Shown here: positions 35,247 to 46,355 of the stretch, in pieces
Layout: every line of letters starts with the position of its first letter
How positions within the stretch are numbered: the stretch's first letter is position 1
Assembly: GCA_030998225.1 (NCBI GenBank)
Contig: JAPYXD010000704.1
Coordinates: 8,308,001-8,372,000, forward strand
Length of the DNA: 64,000 nt
DNA from: Diplolepis rosae
Lineage: Eukaryota; Arthropoda; Insecta; Hymenoptera; Diplolepididae
Direction: 5' to 3'
Notes under the pieces: generated by a model
The model's database searches: none
Told to the model about the DNA's origin: nothing
Seen by the model: only the letters and a program-made list of their open reading frames with translations
Made by a program: the position numbers and the translations under genes

Positions 35247-35540
35247 TTTACTAAATAATTTCTCAAAATAAACTTAAGACTAATTACAAAATAAAAATTG
35301 ACTGTCACATCGCTGGCGCTGACTTAACCAATGGATGTGGGATACGACATATTAGAATTCGTGAAAATCAGCATGTGGGATACGACATATTAGAATATTT
35401 ATTTAAAAATATTAAATAAACAATTTGACTCACAAGATTTTAATATAAGCTGTAAAACATTATTATTAATCCGTTTATCAAAAAAAGTCAATTTCTCAAA
35501 TTTTGTGGGATACGACATATTAGAACGTGGGTATCGTAAT

Positions 35541-35845
35541 ATTAAATGTTTCTGTCTATAAATTACCATTGAGAATAATTAGTTCATAAAAAGTTATATT
35601 TTCAATTACTTTTGAAATCAATACCATTATATATATGTATAAACTATTAAAAATGAAAGGGTACTGGGTTACAAGCTTGGAGTTTTGGGCCCTCAGCAAA
35701 ATGCCTTCATTTTATTGTCAAAACTAAAACGTGAAATAAGTATGAATTGAAATGTTAGTTCAGATTGATTTAGTTTAAACTTTGAAGTTTTCTGGAATGC
35801 AAGGATTCAGATAGATTGAGAAATTAGTTTCGGATGGACGGGGAT
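35541..35845. other. No gene seen
   Basis: Short AT-rich spacer between two DNA transposons. It ends in GGGAT before the TA target of the next element. Confidence 0.35.
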
Positions 35846-36675
35846 TAAGGTAAAAGCACCAATAGCCGGACAGAGCCATGAATTTTTCTCAAAATTAGAG
35901 ATTTACGAATCACTTATCGCTATTTTGATGTACCGTATACAAACCTCGAAACGTAAACTTTAAAAAAGTGAAAAATTTGTTGAATTAGAAATTAAAACTT
36001 CGCAGAGAAAAAAAAATTTCTCTACTGAAGCACAAGGCTGGTCGAAATGTAGCGAAATCTGCTCTATAAACTAACTGACACGTTGTCTTTGTTAAGCAAA
36101 TAACATTTACATTTACCCTCATTTTTCATTTTAATACGTGTTACACTAAAGTCAAATGCTTTATCTACATCATAATATTTTTCAAAATTAAAAAACATTT
36201 TACTTCAATTAAATATTCTAAATCCGGTTATTAGGTCAATGAATATTCGTTTTGCCTAATAACCGAACGCGTGTTCGGAGTTACATTACACTTATTTTGT
36301 TTTCGCTCTAGTCACCGGACGAAAAGGTTATTACAAAAACGAATGCGAATTTTAAAACGTGCTGTTGATATTTTCAAGAAATGTGGTAAGTAGTTGATTG
36401 TTTTCAATTCATAGAAGTTATCTATCTGATAAAATATTAGGTAAATTACTTTAAACATATTTTAATTAGTCAAATATGAAATTTTACATTGAGAACAATG
36501 AAAATATGGATTTCAGAGTGAAATTTCCCCACTTTTTAATCTTTTTGAATGATAATTTTCAATAATAATGATAAACTATGATTAATAATGAATAATTTTT
36601 TAAAGAAATAATGTTTGAATTATGGATTTGCTGTAAATCTGATATTTTGAGAAAGTATTTTCATTTTAACATATG

Positions 36676-36680
<5 letters not shown>

Positions 36681-36721
<41 letters not shown>

Positions 36722-36730
36722 TTTATATAT
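36681..36730. repeat. (AT)n microsatellite
   Basis: About 15 perfect AT units followed by an imperfect GTATATATA tail. Confidence 0.9.
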
Positions 36731-36751
36731 TTGGTGTCTTTATTATAGATC

Positions 36752-36890
36752 ATGGAAAAAGTATCAGAAAAAAAAATTAAAAAGCTTTATACCAAAACGG
36801 ATATTATTAATAAGATTGAGGATATAAGGAAAAACGATTAACAATTAGTGCTGCAAGCTCTAAATATAATATATTCTATTTGTAAAATCT
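36752..36890 (+). pseudogene. pogo-like transposase N-terminal HTH fragment
   Basis: About 45 residues remain: a lysine-rich start, TKTDIINKIEDIRKND, a stop or frameshift near 36840, then TISAASSKYNI. This is the DNA-binding helix-turn-helix that would recognise the TIRs. The upstream TTTATTATAG followed by ATC could be a splice acceptor, with a GTAAGTAG donor near 36385. No catalytic part is present. Confidence 0.65.
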
Positions 36891-37275
36891 TTTCAATACT
36901 TTTTTTTTATAAGCGCAGACCTAAAAAATGTTTCCGTAAATATTTCCCAGTGTTTCTTATCCTTAAAAAATATCAAATCCATATCAATCAAATTATAATA
37001 TTCTCTTGTCCGAGTATTGGTGCAGCGCTGTCCGGCTATTGGATTAATTCACTTTACCCGTCCGGCAATTGGCTCCAGAGCATTATTTAATGAAAAGAAT
37101 TATTAAAATGGATTATTCAGATTTAACACAACTCTGGACTTTTTGTTATAGTAGGGAGGACACATTTATCAAAATAATCGCGGCAATTCGTGATTCCGCA
37201 TCACATTTAGAACGATAAATACAAAAAATTGAATGACATTTCCTTAGACGTCCGGCTATTGGTGCTTTTACCTTA

Positions 37276-39180
37276 GTTCCAAAACTGATTTCAAAATAGC
37301 GCAGACTGGCATGGAATATAATGCAATCCAAAATTTATAACAAGGATGCAATCACACACCTAGAAATTGCTTTATTTATCTTCTTCATCAGATTAAACCG
37401 CTCAAAATTATTATCAAAATATTTAAAAAAAAATGTTTTCGTCATATCATAGCATTTTTGAAAAGACTCAAAAATTTGATATTTTCCAAGCAACAGAAAC
37501 CAAAAAGATTAAAATTCAGCAGTAAGATTGCGTGGGGACACTTTATTGACACACTCTCTCATTTAACGAAAAAAACCCATATTTGTAACCCAGTATCTTT
37601 TATCAAAATTCCAATTTGATTTGTAAAAAGATTAAGTACTTGTAATGTTATATTAAAAAAAGACATCAATCTAATAAATGCAGCACTGTAAAAGGTAGCC
37701 GGAATTTTCCTAGAAATTTTGTAATCAAAATCCTTTATTTTAAGTAGAAAATCTCATATTCTCATTCAATTCAAGATTTCCCTATTGCTTAGAAAAAATG
37801 ATGGTTTTGAATGGAAATTTTACCATAATATGTGTAAAATTTCCTCAATGAATTAGATAATATGGAAGTTTACAACAGTTTTTTATTACGTTCCAAAGAT
37901 TTTGGGGAAGTTCCTAAGTATGTGAATTTTTACAATGTAAGCAGGATGAAATACCATTAAAGTGCAATATTGAAGCACTTTAGTAATTACAGTTATGTTT
38001 TCCTTAAACTACCTGATCTGAAACCGATTTTCGCTAATTACCACGTATCGCATCGTGATTCTGCCATCAGTGTCATCATGATCATCTATCATAACTAGGA
38101 TCACCGATAACAACGTGTAATTGATTCCTCCGCAGAGAAAGGTCAACATCAAGTACCCCTTATCGATTAATCTTCAATTTAAACCTAGCACAAGATTAAT
38201 TTACAGCAAATTGTTAATGGGAACTGTCAAATCTTCTTCTAACAATTACTAACTCCCTTTAGTATTATATAAAATTGAAGAAATTAATAAAATTACTATT
38301 ATTATTATTATTATAAAATTATAATTTACTTTAAATTGTCTTTACCCTTTGTTTACGCATTTCTCTTTAAATTGGAAACATATATACTATAAAAAATATC
38401 CGGAGTTTTCGCAACAATTTTGTAGATTAAATTTGTTTTTTGGGTAGGAAAACTTATTTCCTAATAGAACTGCAAATTTTTTCATTGCTCAGCAAAAATA
38501 ATTATTTTCAAAGGAACTATTTCCATTGAAGTTCATGAAAAAATTTCGTGACAGATTATAGGATATATGGATAGGGCCTTGCGAAAAAGTATTTAAAATC
38601 TGCCCTCGGATATTAGGTTCCAATTCATGCCATGATAAGTTCACATTAATGCGATATAAAATTTCCACAAATAACAACGTGATGCCTCCATTTTTTCACA
38701 AGATATGGAGGGGGGAAGAAACTTGAAAAGTCAATTCTTTCGAAAATGGCTTGATCGATTTTAATGAAAAAATATATGTTATGAATATTATAAGACAATC
38801 TTAAAAAAAAATAAGAAATTTGAAAAAAAATTATGTTTATTATTCACACCAACCACATATATTATAAATATTCCTTAGAATATTTTCTATAACATATATT
38901 TTTGTTGAATTTTTTAAAGTGGTGCAACATGATGAAAAAAAAAATTGCCCTGGAGACGCTGCGCTGTGGTGCAACTTTGGCCTACAGATGCTTTTAAGTA
39001 TAAATCTAAATTGTAATTTTTTAGGTTTAAGAAAGATTTTTGCAAATATTAATATTGAATCTTCCGTAAGTAATGTATTTTAATAATTTATAAACTCTGT
39101 ATTATTCTGAGACCTGAATCCCCAAGAATCTCACAAATATAAAATATTATTAATCTCCGTCCCTTTTGATTATCGACCAC
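37276..39180. other. AT-rich non-coding DNA
   Basis: No gene. 37685-37830 and 38395-38530 look like diverged direct copies (CCGGAATTTTC/CCGGAGTTTTC, AATTTTGTA, ATTGCT(T/C)AG.AAAAAAT, TTTTGAATGGAAATTTTACC/TTTTCAAAGGAACTATTTCC). A TTA microsatellite lies at about 38297-38317. Confidence 0.4.
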
Positions 39181-39183
39181 GCT

Positions 39184-40583
39184 CCAGGCGGAAATTTACA
39201 ACCGGCGCAGCACCGCGCCAGCACTGCCAGCGGACTTCCAGCGCTGGCATAGTGTTGGCAGTAGATCCTCATGAAGACTGTCGTGGTGCTGACAAAGCTT
39301 CGAAAGGTAACACCGGCATAGTGCTGACCAGCAGTGCTACGTTAGCGCTGGCCTTCAGTGCTGGTGCGGTGCTGGCACTAGTACGAAATGTCACTCGGCT
39401 GGGAGTTGTCTTTTAGTACTGGGGCGGTACTGGAAAATGTACCGAAAATCTTTATTGTACTTAGATAAAAAGTACAGGGAAAGTTCGAGTTAAGACTCTA
39501 ATATTTACCGTTTTTAACGGCAACGGAGGGATATTCGCTTGGAAGGTTCAGTTTACTGTTTTCACAGTAAAAAATCTGTTTTCAAGCTAGAAAATTTATT
39601 CTGAGTAAATTGACAATAATTTTTCGTTACACGTACACAGAAAAAAAATCTCAGTAGGTTTGACTACTTTTTAACTTACTTTCCGTAGTTCGTAAAGGCC
39701 ATTTTTGAAGTTAAGTGAACTGCAGGAACATAGGTAAATCAAATAAGAGCAGTAATTGAATCAATGAATATTCTTAGTACATTTCAAAACTTTATTTACT
39801 TTAAAGCAGACTCTAACTTACTATTTTTATATACAAACTTAGCTACAAACACACATTCCCCTCTACACTACACAAACGCTCGTATAGGTAGTATTAAAAA
39901 TTATTCTTAACGCTGCGGGTTTGAACCCTCTAACTTACAATTAACGCATTACTAACCTAACGACTAAGCCTCTCGGCTGCGCACGCTTGGAATACAAGAA
40001 AGAAAATTGCGCTTATAATCTTCAACTACTGCAGGGCCGTGTAAGAAGTGTATAGGCCCCGTGTAATCGGGAATTTTTAGATTTTATCCCAATTTATGAT
40101 TCTGATTAAAATTTTTAAGATTTTTAATTATTAAATCGATTTTCTATATAATAAAATATTTTTGAAAGAAAGCGATTAAATTTTTGAATTGAAGAACATT
40201 ACATAATAAAAATATTTATATACATTTTAGAATTATTAACTTTTATTATTGTATATTAGTGATACTTTATACAGGTTATGATTCCTTTAATTTTTGTTTT
40301 TAAGAGTAAAATCAACGTATGTTCAGAATCTGAAAATTTTGAGTTTTTTCAATTTTAAAAAAATGATGAAACTTTGGAATCAAGAAAATTATCTCATAAC
40401 GAAATTCTGCATTCAAGTTCGCAATAAGTTATTCCATCTTATGAAGTACTATTAAAAAAAATAGTACACACGGACTACTTACTGGGGCAGTACTAATCAG
40501 TACTGGCATTGCTCCTCATTTACAACTGGCGCGGTACCATGCCTTTCGTAAGATCCGGCATAAGTCCGACTTTTCCGCCTGGG
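39184..40583. mobile_element. TIR element with GC-rich CAGTGCTGG-type subterminal repeats
   Basis: CCAGGCGGAAA at 39184 is inverted as TTTTCCGCCTGG ending at about 40582. The first 240 bp are built of words such as GCGCCAGCACTG, AGTGCTGG and GGTGCTGGCAC, and the right end has GGCGCGGTACCATGCC. TTATCGAC occurs just outside both ends, but on the left six bases separate it from CCAGGCGG, so an 8-bp duplication is possible but not secure. The interior is AT-rich, without a transposase. Confidence 0.6.
39908..39992 (-). other. tRNA-like relic (possible SINE head or tRNA pseudogene)
   Basis: On the minus strand GCAGCCGAGAGGCTTAG resembles a tRNA D-arm/A box, and GGGTTCAAACCC about 45 bases further resembles the T-loop/B box. 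The T-stem and acceptor pairs do not close properly, so it cannot be a working tRNA. It lies inside the TIR element 39184-40583. Confidence 0.4.
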
Positions 40584-40860
40584 TTATCGACAATATCTAT
40601 TTTGCATAATAACTCAGCTAAAGTAGAGAATTCGTAATCTGGGATCATGCATCACTCAATTCAAAAAAAGATGAACAGCAGTACTTTAAGAGCATTTATC
40701 AGATCAAAATAAATATGATCATTGATCGCCCCCTTTTTGCATTTAAATTATTTTTTTTATATTTAAGCAAATTTGTTAATCATCTCTTTTTTTTATATCA
40801 ACAAATTATTTTGTTGGTTTTATCGAAACTTTTTATTGATTTAACAATAAAATGTAAGTA

Positions 40861-41846
40861 CCCGTGCAGAAATTTTGGTGGGGCGCCGATTGGGCCCTGA
40901 TCAGGAAAAATGTGGCCCCGATAGGGTAATGTGTCTAGCGCCAGACCATTAATGAAACGCCCTACCCGATCGGGCCCAGATCTGGGCCTGTAAAATGTGG
41001 GCCCGATCTGGTCCAGATGTGGCCCCTTCTAATTTTGTATTTCTACAAATAGTAAAATTTAAAAGCTTTTTGTTTAATAATAATAAATAGTTGGTTCAAA
41101 AAAATTTATTTCATAAATTCAGATTAGTGATGCAACAGTATAATTAAAAGTATACAAACAGTATAATCTTCAAACCCATCTTCGTAGTCTGTAGAACTAT
41201 TCGATTCTTCTGAATCTAAAAATAAATTACAATTTTAATAATTTTCTTTCTAAAAAATTCACTTTGGAAAATTGAATATACGATATAAAAAATAATCAAA
41301 CACAATAACGTTCTACATTAAAAATTATAATTTTCTTTTCAAATTACCCTTAATAAAAAAATATTTTAAGTAATAATCTAGTTCATTACAATGTTAGGAT
41401 TTATGTAATGAATCTAGTGAATTAACTTAGCTTCACGGAGAAAAATGGAGATCAGAAGAATATGAAAGATTACTAGAAATTAGGAATGATTAGTAAAAAT
41501 GACAAGAGAGTATTTGAGAGCACAAGACTGATTCCCAAACTGCGTGACACTATCTTCTGTCATCTAGTAATTGTTCCTATTTTCCAGTAATCACTCATGT
41601 TCTTCTGATCTCCATTTTTCACCGTGTTGATATATAATGCGGATATATGAAATCTCACCAACGATTTTGTGCTTCCGAACTTGCCACAACTCGACCACAA
41701 CACAAAATTTGAAAATAATCTTGTCTATCATAATCCGATGTGGTTCCAACCCAGGCCACACCATGTGCCCCCCTGCGGCCACATGTGGAAAATCCGATTG
41801 GGCCCGGATCGGAACTTGGAAATAAGTTGGGCAATTTCTGCACGGG
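40861..41846. mobile_element. MITE-like element with CCCGTGCAGAAATT ends
   Basis: CCCGTGCAGAAATT at 40861 and AATTTCTGCACGGG ending at 41846 are inverted (adding an A/T pair outside each). The two ends carry GGGCCCGAT(C)TGG-type repeats (40880-41030 and 41780-41820), while the middle is AT-rich. No protein is encoded. The target duplication is not clear (TA or AGTA-like). Confidence 0.75.
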
Positions 41847-42099
41847 TAATTCAGAGAATTCAACAAAAACATTCGAATGAAACCGTAGCATACTTTGGTA
41901 CAATCTTAAAACCAATCGATGGAAAGTTTAATTAATTCAAGCGATAAACTTTGGTTTACTTCAATAAAAATGTTTTTCGATCAGCGAAATTTTACTTACC
42001 ATTACACCAATGCGGGCACACAAACGAATGTATAGAATGTAATTGATTTTTTTTAGAGTACTGCTCATAGCATTACTAACATGTTTGTCGGCAATGAAA

Positions 42100-42541
42100 G
42101 GCGATAGAAAGGCTTGGCATTACTCAAAAGTTGGTTGTTTGCTAACACTGAACGGTGGCACTGCGCCGGTGCTGATCCAGTGCTGCGCCGATACTTGACA
42201 TTACGCGATATTTGTTGATCGCCAATACTGAAAAGCGGTACCACGCCGGTGCTGCACCGACGCTTGGCATTACTCAAAAGTTGGTTGTTTGCCAACACTG
42301 AATATTGGTACTGCGCCGGTGTTGATTCAGTGCTGCACCGATGCTTGGTAATACACAAATGTTGGTTGTTTGCCAGCACTGAAAAGCAGTACTGCGCCGG
42401 TCTTTAGCCAGTGCCGCCCCAGTGGTGTGCCAACGTTTGGCACAGTGCTGATCGGCAGCACTGGCATTACTCACGGGTTACAACCAGAACAGTACCGCGC
42501 CGGTTGTAAGGATTGGCAGTATACCGATTTTTCCGCCTGGG
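42100..42541. repeat. ~78-bp minisatellite at a CCGCCTGG-type transposon end
   Basis: About four diverged units: TTGGTTGTTTGC(C/T)AACACTGAA...GGTACTGCGCCGGTGCTGATCC...TGCTTGGCATTACTCAAAAG recur near 42131, 42208, 42281 and 42362. It ends at 42541 with TTTTTCCGCCTGG, the same end as the element 39184-40583, so it is probably one end of a relative. Frames reading through the repeats are periodic artefacts. Confidence 0.7.
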
Positions 42542-42559
42542 CGACAGCGCATTAGTTTA

Positions 42560-44260
42560 ATTAAAATGTATAACTAGATATATAACTTTTAATTTTAATA
42601 CATTAGGCTCCTCTTTTACATACTTAAGAATAAATTGTCCATCCTTACCCATCATTTCTACCAAATAAGACACCATCTGATAAAAATAGTATGATTCTGT
42701 AAAAAAAATGGTTAAATCTCTTTATGCTATTTCTAGGAAATACAGAATTCCAACTTTTAGTAATAACTTGTTGCTCAGCTTATGGTCTAAATGACGATAT
42801 TTCTGTTTAAGGGGGGAATCCCGTGTAACAGCTTGAAAATTAGGGTATTTTTGAGAATTTTTTTGGGGATAAAAAAAGTAACTAATCTTTCTAAAACTGT
42901 TGTGGTTTATTAAGGTACTCTTGAGGCATAAAACAAATTTCTTTCAGCCTGATATATCAATAATATTTTGATTTATAAGGATGGATTTCCGACATGTCCA
43001 AATTTGATAGGTCAATTTGCCCGATTTCTAGCTTCTCAGATAGGCGTCCGAAACAAAAAAATCGAAAATTTTAGATCCTTAGTTAGTCAGTGAACCAAAC
43101 AAAGTACCCCCTAAGTACCGTTACAAATCAAAAATAGGTTTTGTCACCGTTGAATAAATTTTTTGCAATACTCGTATCTGAAATGTGATTCAGAATAAGA
43201 TTGGATCTACTATATAAACAGGATTTAAGCTAAAGCGAAATGGCAGATCGTCGTCTCAAAAGAATTGGATACACTTTGTCAATACTCTGTAACAGATTTT
43301 GAATTCCCTATAAGCAAATTGAAGAGAAATACAAGGGGTTAAATAACTGATCGGCATTTATTATTTCGTAGTAAATTCATCATATCATTTATTTCGAAAA
43401 TATTTTCCCAAGACACAGTGTTCCAGATTAGGAGTTTTTCCACTAGATTCAGGGGATTTTTGGTCCTTCAGTGGGAAATTTAGGGGGAGAAATTCATTAG
43501 TGGGAAAATTTAGTGGTTTTTTTTTATTAAGGTTTTTTTACATTCTCATCATGGATGAGAAGGTATTGGTTTTATGTGAAAAATGACTTTCGAAATTTTC
43601 ATAAAATATTTACGTTTTGAGACCCCCTGAGTCAGAAAAAACGGTTTTTACGAAATTGTCTGTCTGTCTGTCTATAGTAGGTCGTGTGCGGCATAACTCT
43701 CGATAGAATGAGCAGATTGCATTGAGCTTTGGCACACTTTACCGGAGCCGAAAAAGTAAGGACAAGTTCGTTAACCAGCCACATCCAACCAAAATTGAGG
43801 GATTGAGCACTACTTTTGTGTTTTTGAAAATAACTTTTTGAAAAAATCAAAAATTCCAATACTGGTTTTTTATATGCCCATAAATCTCTACAAATTATCC
43901 TAATAACATTTTTTGATTAAATCAAAATTCGAAATGTTACAGCAGATTCAAATTCGAAAAAAGTCAATATCAAAATTCCATTTTCCAGTTAAATTATACG
44001 AGATACGAAAAAACGTTATGATACAATATTATTTTCTACATAAAGACCTACAAATTTGAATCGTAACATTTTTTCATAAGATGCATATTTTTCTTTCTAA
44101 TTTAAAAAAAAAACTATTGAAAATCCAAAATTCAATTTTTCAACAATAATATATGAAATACGAAAAAAACGTTGTTTTGCAAAATCGTTTCCTTAAATAA
44201 AGTCTACGATTGTTTTTTCTTTTTGAGAGATTTGGAAGAAAATAAATTATTTTAAACATG
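42560..44260. other. Non-coding DNA, dispersed-repeat style
   Basis: TCTG microsatellite at 43657-43673. The sequences 42800-43150 and 43500-44200 are written like common insect dispersed repeats, but ends were not found. No gene. Confidence 0.4.
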
Positions 44261-45202
44261 TGTCACGTCCCGCGACTCTACCGCCACAAGTAACAAGCAG
44301 ATTAAGAAACCAATAAAGGGATCAAGACAGCATTACAGCGAGTGTGATTTTATCGACGCAAGTTATAGACAAATCTACAGATCAATAGGATGATCAATAT
44401 GAAATTACCATGTGTCGTTATAATACCCACACATGATAACAAATCGACTGACCCAGAGAGAAAGTGAATGAAGCCCTACAATACCAACACACTACCGTCA
44501 CAACATGCGACTTGTAATAGCATGTGACTTGTAATAACATGCGACTGGCCATAGCATGTTACTCGTCATACTTGACCTTTCAAAGTTCTATAAAAAGCGA
44601 AAGTTCCAAGAGAAGTCAGTCCAGTACCATCATCTCTACACCGCGAGTTCAGTTAGTTAGTCAACGTCCGATTTCTACAATGTGACCAACGCGAGTCCAG
44701 TCCAGTGCCATCGAATCTATACCGCGAGTGCAATCCAGTCAGTCCAGCTTCTCCAGATTTCTACCGCTACTCAACCCGAATTCTAACTCGGCGCTGAGTT
44801 CAACGACATTAGAAAGTAAAGGGGAATCGCCTTCCAAATTCTCTCGAAACTGGGATCGAAGAATCAATTAGATCAACTGTCTAGATTACGAATTTACTAT
44901 ACAGCAGAAACTATCTGAAGATTACAAGTTACACTCAACTGACCACATTCGCTTACTGGACTCAATTGATCATCAATCAATTCAAACTCAGGATAACTAA
45001 AAGGGTATTTCTAATTACGATTTTATATTTACATTTCCATGGTGCTTACCTGATATAATTTCAATTGTCAATAAATATATTTTATATACCTAACCCCTCT
45101 CAATCACTGACTATTCCTCATCCCTTAGAGAGGATCCTTCTGATCCTGACATAAAACGAGGAGATCCTTTAAGAAGAGAAATGTTACGTTTCTGACGTAA
45201 CA
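44261..45202 (+). mobile_element. 5' LTR of Ty3/Gypsy element
   Basis: It begins TGTCACGTCCCGCGACTC and probably ends ...TTCTGACGTAACA at 45202, followed 16 bases later by the primer binding site. U3 holds tandem words of the type GCATGTGACTTGTAATAA (44500-44570), then TATA box and initiator, and an AATAAATA poly(A) signal at 45070. Two relatives lie at 14084-14907 (minus) and 29397-30080 (plus). The 3' partner LTR of this copy is missing because the element is fused to another after its RT. Confidence 0.88.
44589..44620 (+). promoter_or_regulatory. LTR promoter: TATA box plus TCAGT initiator
   Basis: TATAAAAAG at 44589-44597 and TCAGT at 44616-44620. From the first T of the TATA box to the A of the initiator is 29 bases, the spacing known for arthropod TATA/Inr promoters. 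Transcription of the retroelement would start near 44618. The same pair is kept in the copy at 14 kb. Confidence 0.75.
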
Positions 45203-45218
45203 TACACAATCTCTTTTT

Positions 45219-45238
45219 TGGTGCATCGGCCGGGAATC
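45219..45238 (+). promoter_or_regulatory. Primer binding site for tRNA-Gly
   Basis: TGGTGCATCGGCCGGGAATC is complementary to the 3' end (including CCA) of insect-type tRNA-Gly(GCC), recalled from general knowledge. It marks minus-strand DNA priming and confirms the LTR orientation. Confidence 0.8.
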
Positions 45239-45309
45239 ACAGTCAGTGAATGGGATATCGAAATTTTATAATTAATAGGAATCAAACATTAATAAATTAC
45301 AATTACAAT

Positions 45310-45665
45310 TTATATGATTTTACACACATATTGGTTAAAATAAAATAAATTTGATAAAATCACGAAAGGACTTGACCTTGAGGCTAACTTGAGTGATTAA
45401 ATAATCATTTTATTTTATTTGAAATTTTATACACATATCTTGTTAAAATAAAATAATTTTATCAAATCACAAAGGGATCTGACCTTGAGGCTAACCTAAG
45501 TGATTAAATAATTATTTGATTTGAAATATTGTTTTATTTCCTGATTTCTTGTTATTTTGTACAAACTGTCTTAAAATAAAATAAATTCTGTTGAGTCACG
45601 CAGGGATTTGACCTTGAGGCTAACCTAAGTGATCAAAAGACTTATTTTATTTGAAATTTTATTAT
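45310..45665 (+). repeat. Three leader repeats of ~110-130 bp
   Basis: GACCTTGAGGCTAAC at 45373, 45481 and 45610 heads three diverged units, each with GTGATTAAA or GTGATCAAA, ATTTTATTTGAAA and TTAAAATAAAATAA. They lie in the untranslated leader between primer site and gag. A run of 27 A follows at 45978-46004. Confidence 0.75.
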
Positions 45666-45971
45666 CGGAATTTCTGAAAGTGCAGAGATTACATAGGATT
45701 TTGTGCTTGAGTCATGCCTGTCTAATCTCGTACTTCTTTAATTCTAAATTGTTGACTAAGTTTTAATTCGAGTTAAAACGAGAAAAAGCAGCACAAGAGA
45801 CTAAGTCCTTTTTAGATTCGTTGAACGGTCACCATTTGATGACGATCAATTGGGTAAGGCAAAATTCAAGTGCTCATACAGTATCGTTTGAAACTTTTAT
45901 TTTAACTCTGTTAACTAACAGGCTTGTACCAATTATTTAAAAACCCATTTGTGACCTATACCATTCGACAA

Positions 45972-46002
<31 letters not shown>

Positions 46003-46355
46003 ACATATCAAGTATCCCAGGTAAGACAAGGAACAAAATTAGTTTCAATAAGAATAAATTTGAAACAAAAAATTCTAAATAAATATTTTTTCTGTAAGCA
46101 CATGGAAATTGGTAGAATTAAGGCATATTATTTTAAGAATTTTGATTGATGATTATAAATTTACCTGACTCGGAACATTGAGACAATTCATATTTTCTAA
46201 TAAACAAATTATTAATCACATTTATTGATTACAAAAATATTTTAAAACGAAAGATATTTGTAAAAATTTTCTGTTGATCCAAATTAATATTTATGTATTG
46301 CAATTTTAAAAGTGTCTCCATGTACGTATCAGTAAATTTTATTTTATAATAACCT

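Larger units (their letters stand above)
32619..35536 (-). mobile_element. Unclassified DNA transposon with 4-bp TSD, copy 1 (split by solo LTR)
   Basis: Ends are inverted: CGATACC(T/C)ACGTTCTAATATG at 32619 against CATATTAGAACGTGGGTATCG ending at 35536, and the similarity runs about 33 bp into TCGTATCCCACA. The flanks carry TAAT on both sides (32615-32618, 35537-35540), a 4-bp duplication. Without the LTR insertion the element is 1161 bp, matching copy 2 (59017-60176, 1160 bp). On the right side the terminal word TGTGGGATACGACATATTAG occurs three times (near 35336, 35374 and 35505). It codes for one basic protein. A 4-bp TSD is known for Sola, Ginger and Chapaev-type elements among others. 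I cannot assign it. Confidence 0.85.
35848..37273 (+). mobile_element. pogo/Tigger-type element with 24-bp TIRs and TA duplication, non-autonomous
   Basis: AGGTAAAAGCACCAATAGCC at 35848 is inverted at the right end (24 bp perfect including GGAC), and TA flanks both sides (35846-35847, 37274-37275). From 36752 a frame MEKVSEKKIKKLYTKTDIIN..IEDIRKND followed, after a frameshift, by TISAASSKYNI gives a pipsqueak-type HTH as found at the N-terminus of pogo-like transposases. No DDE domain follows, so this is an internally deleted copy. TIR-like words (TCCGGCTATTGG, GTCCGGCAATTGG) recur inside at 37010-37075 and 36225-36320. It carries an AT microsatellite at 36681-36730. Confidence 0.82.

Noticed and set aside
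39908..39992. Intact tRNA gene
   Set aside because: The T-stem and acceptor stem do not pair. Only the A- and B-box words are tRNA-like.
42065..42474. Minus-strand frames with repeating peptide (NNQLLSNAKRRCSTG-like)
   Set aside because: The periodic peptide only mirrors the 78-bp minisatellite. There is no start, splice or family support.
43656..43674. Telomere-like repeat
   Set aside because: It is a short TCTG microsatellite of about four units, unlike the TTAGG arthropod telomere.
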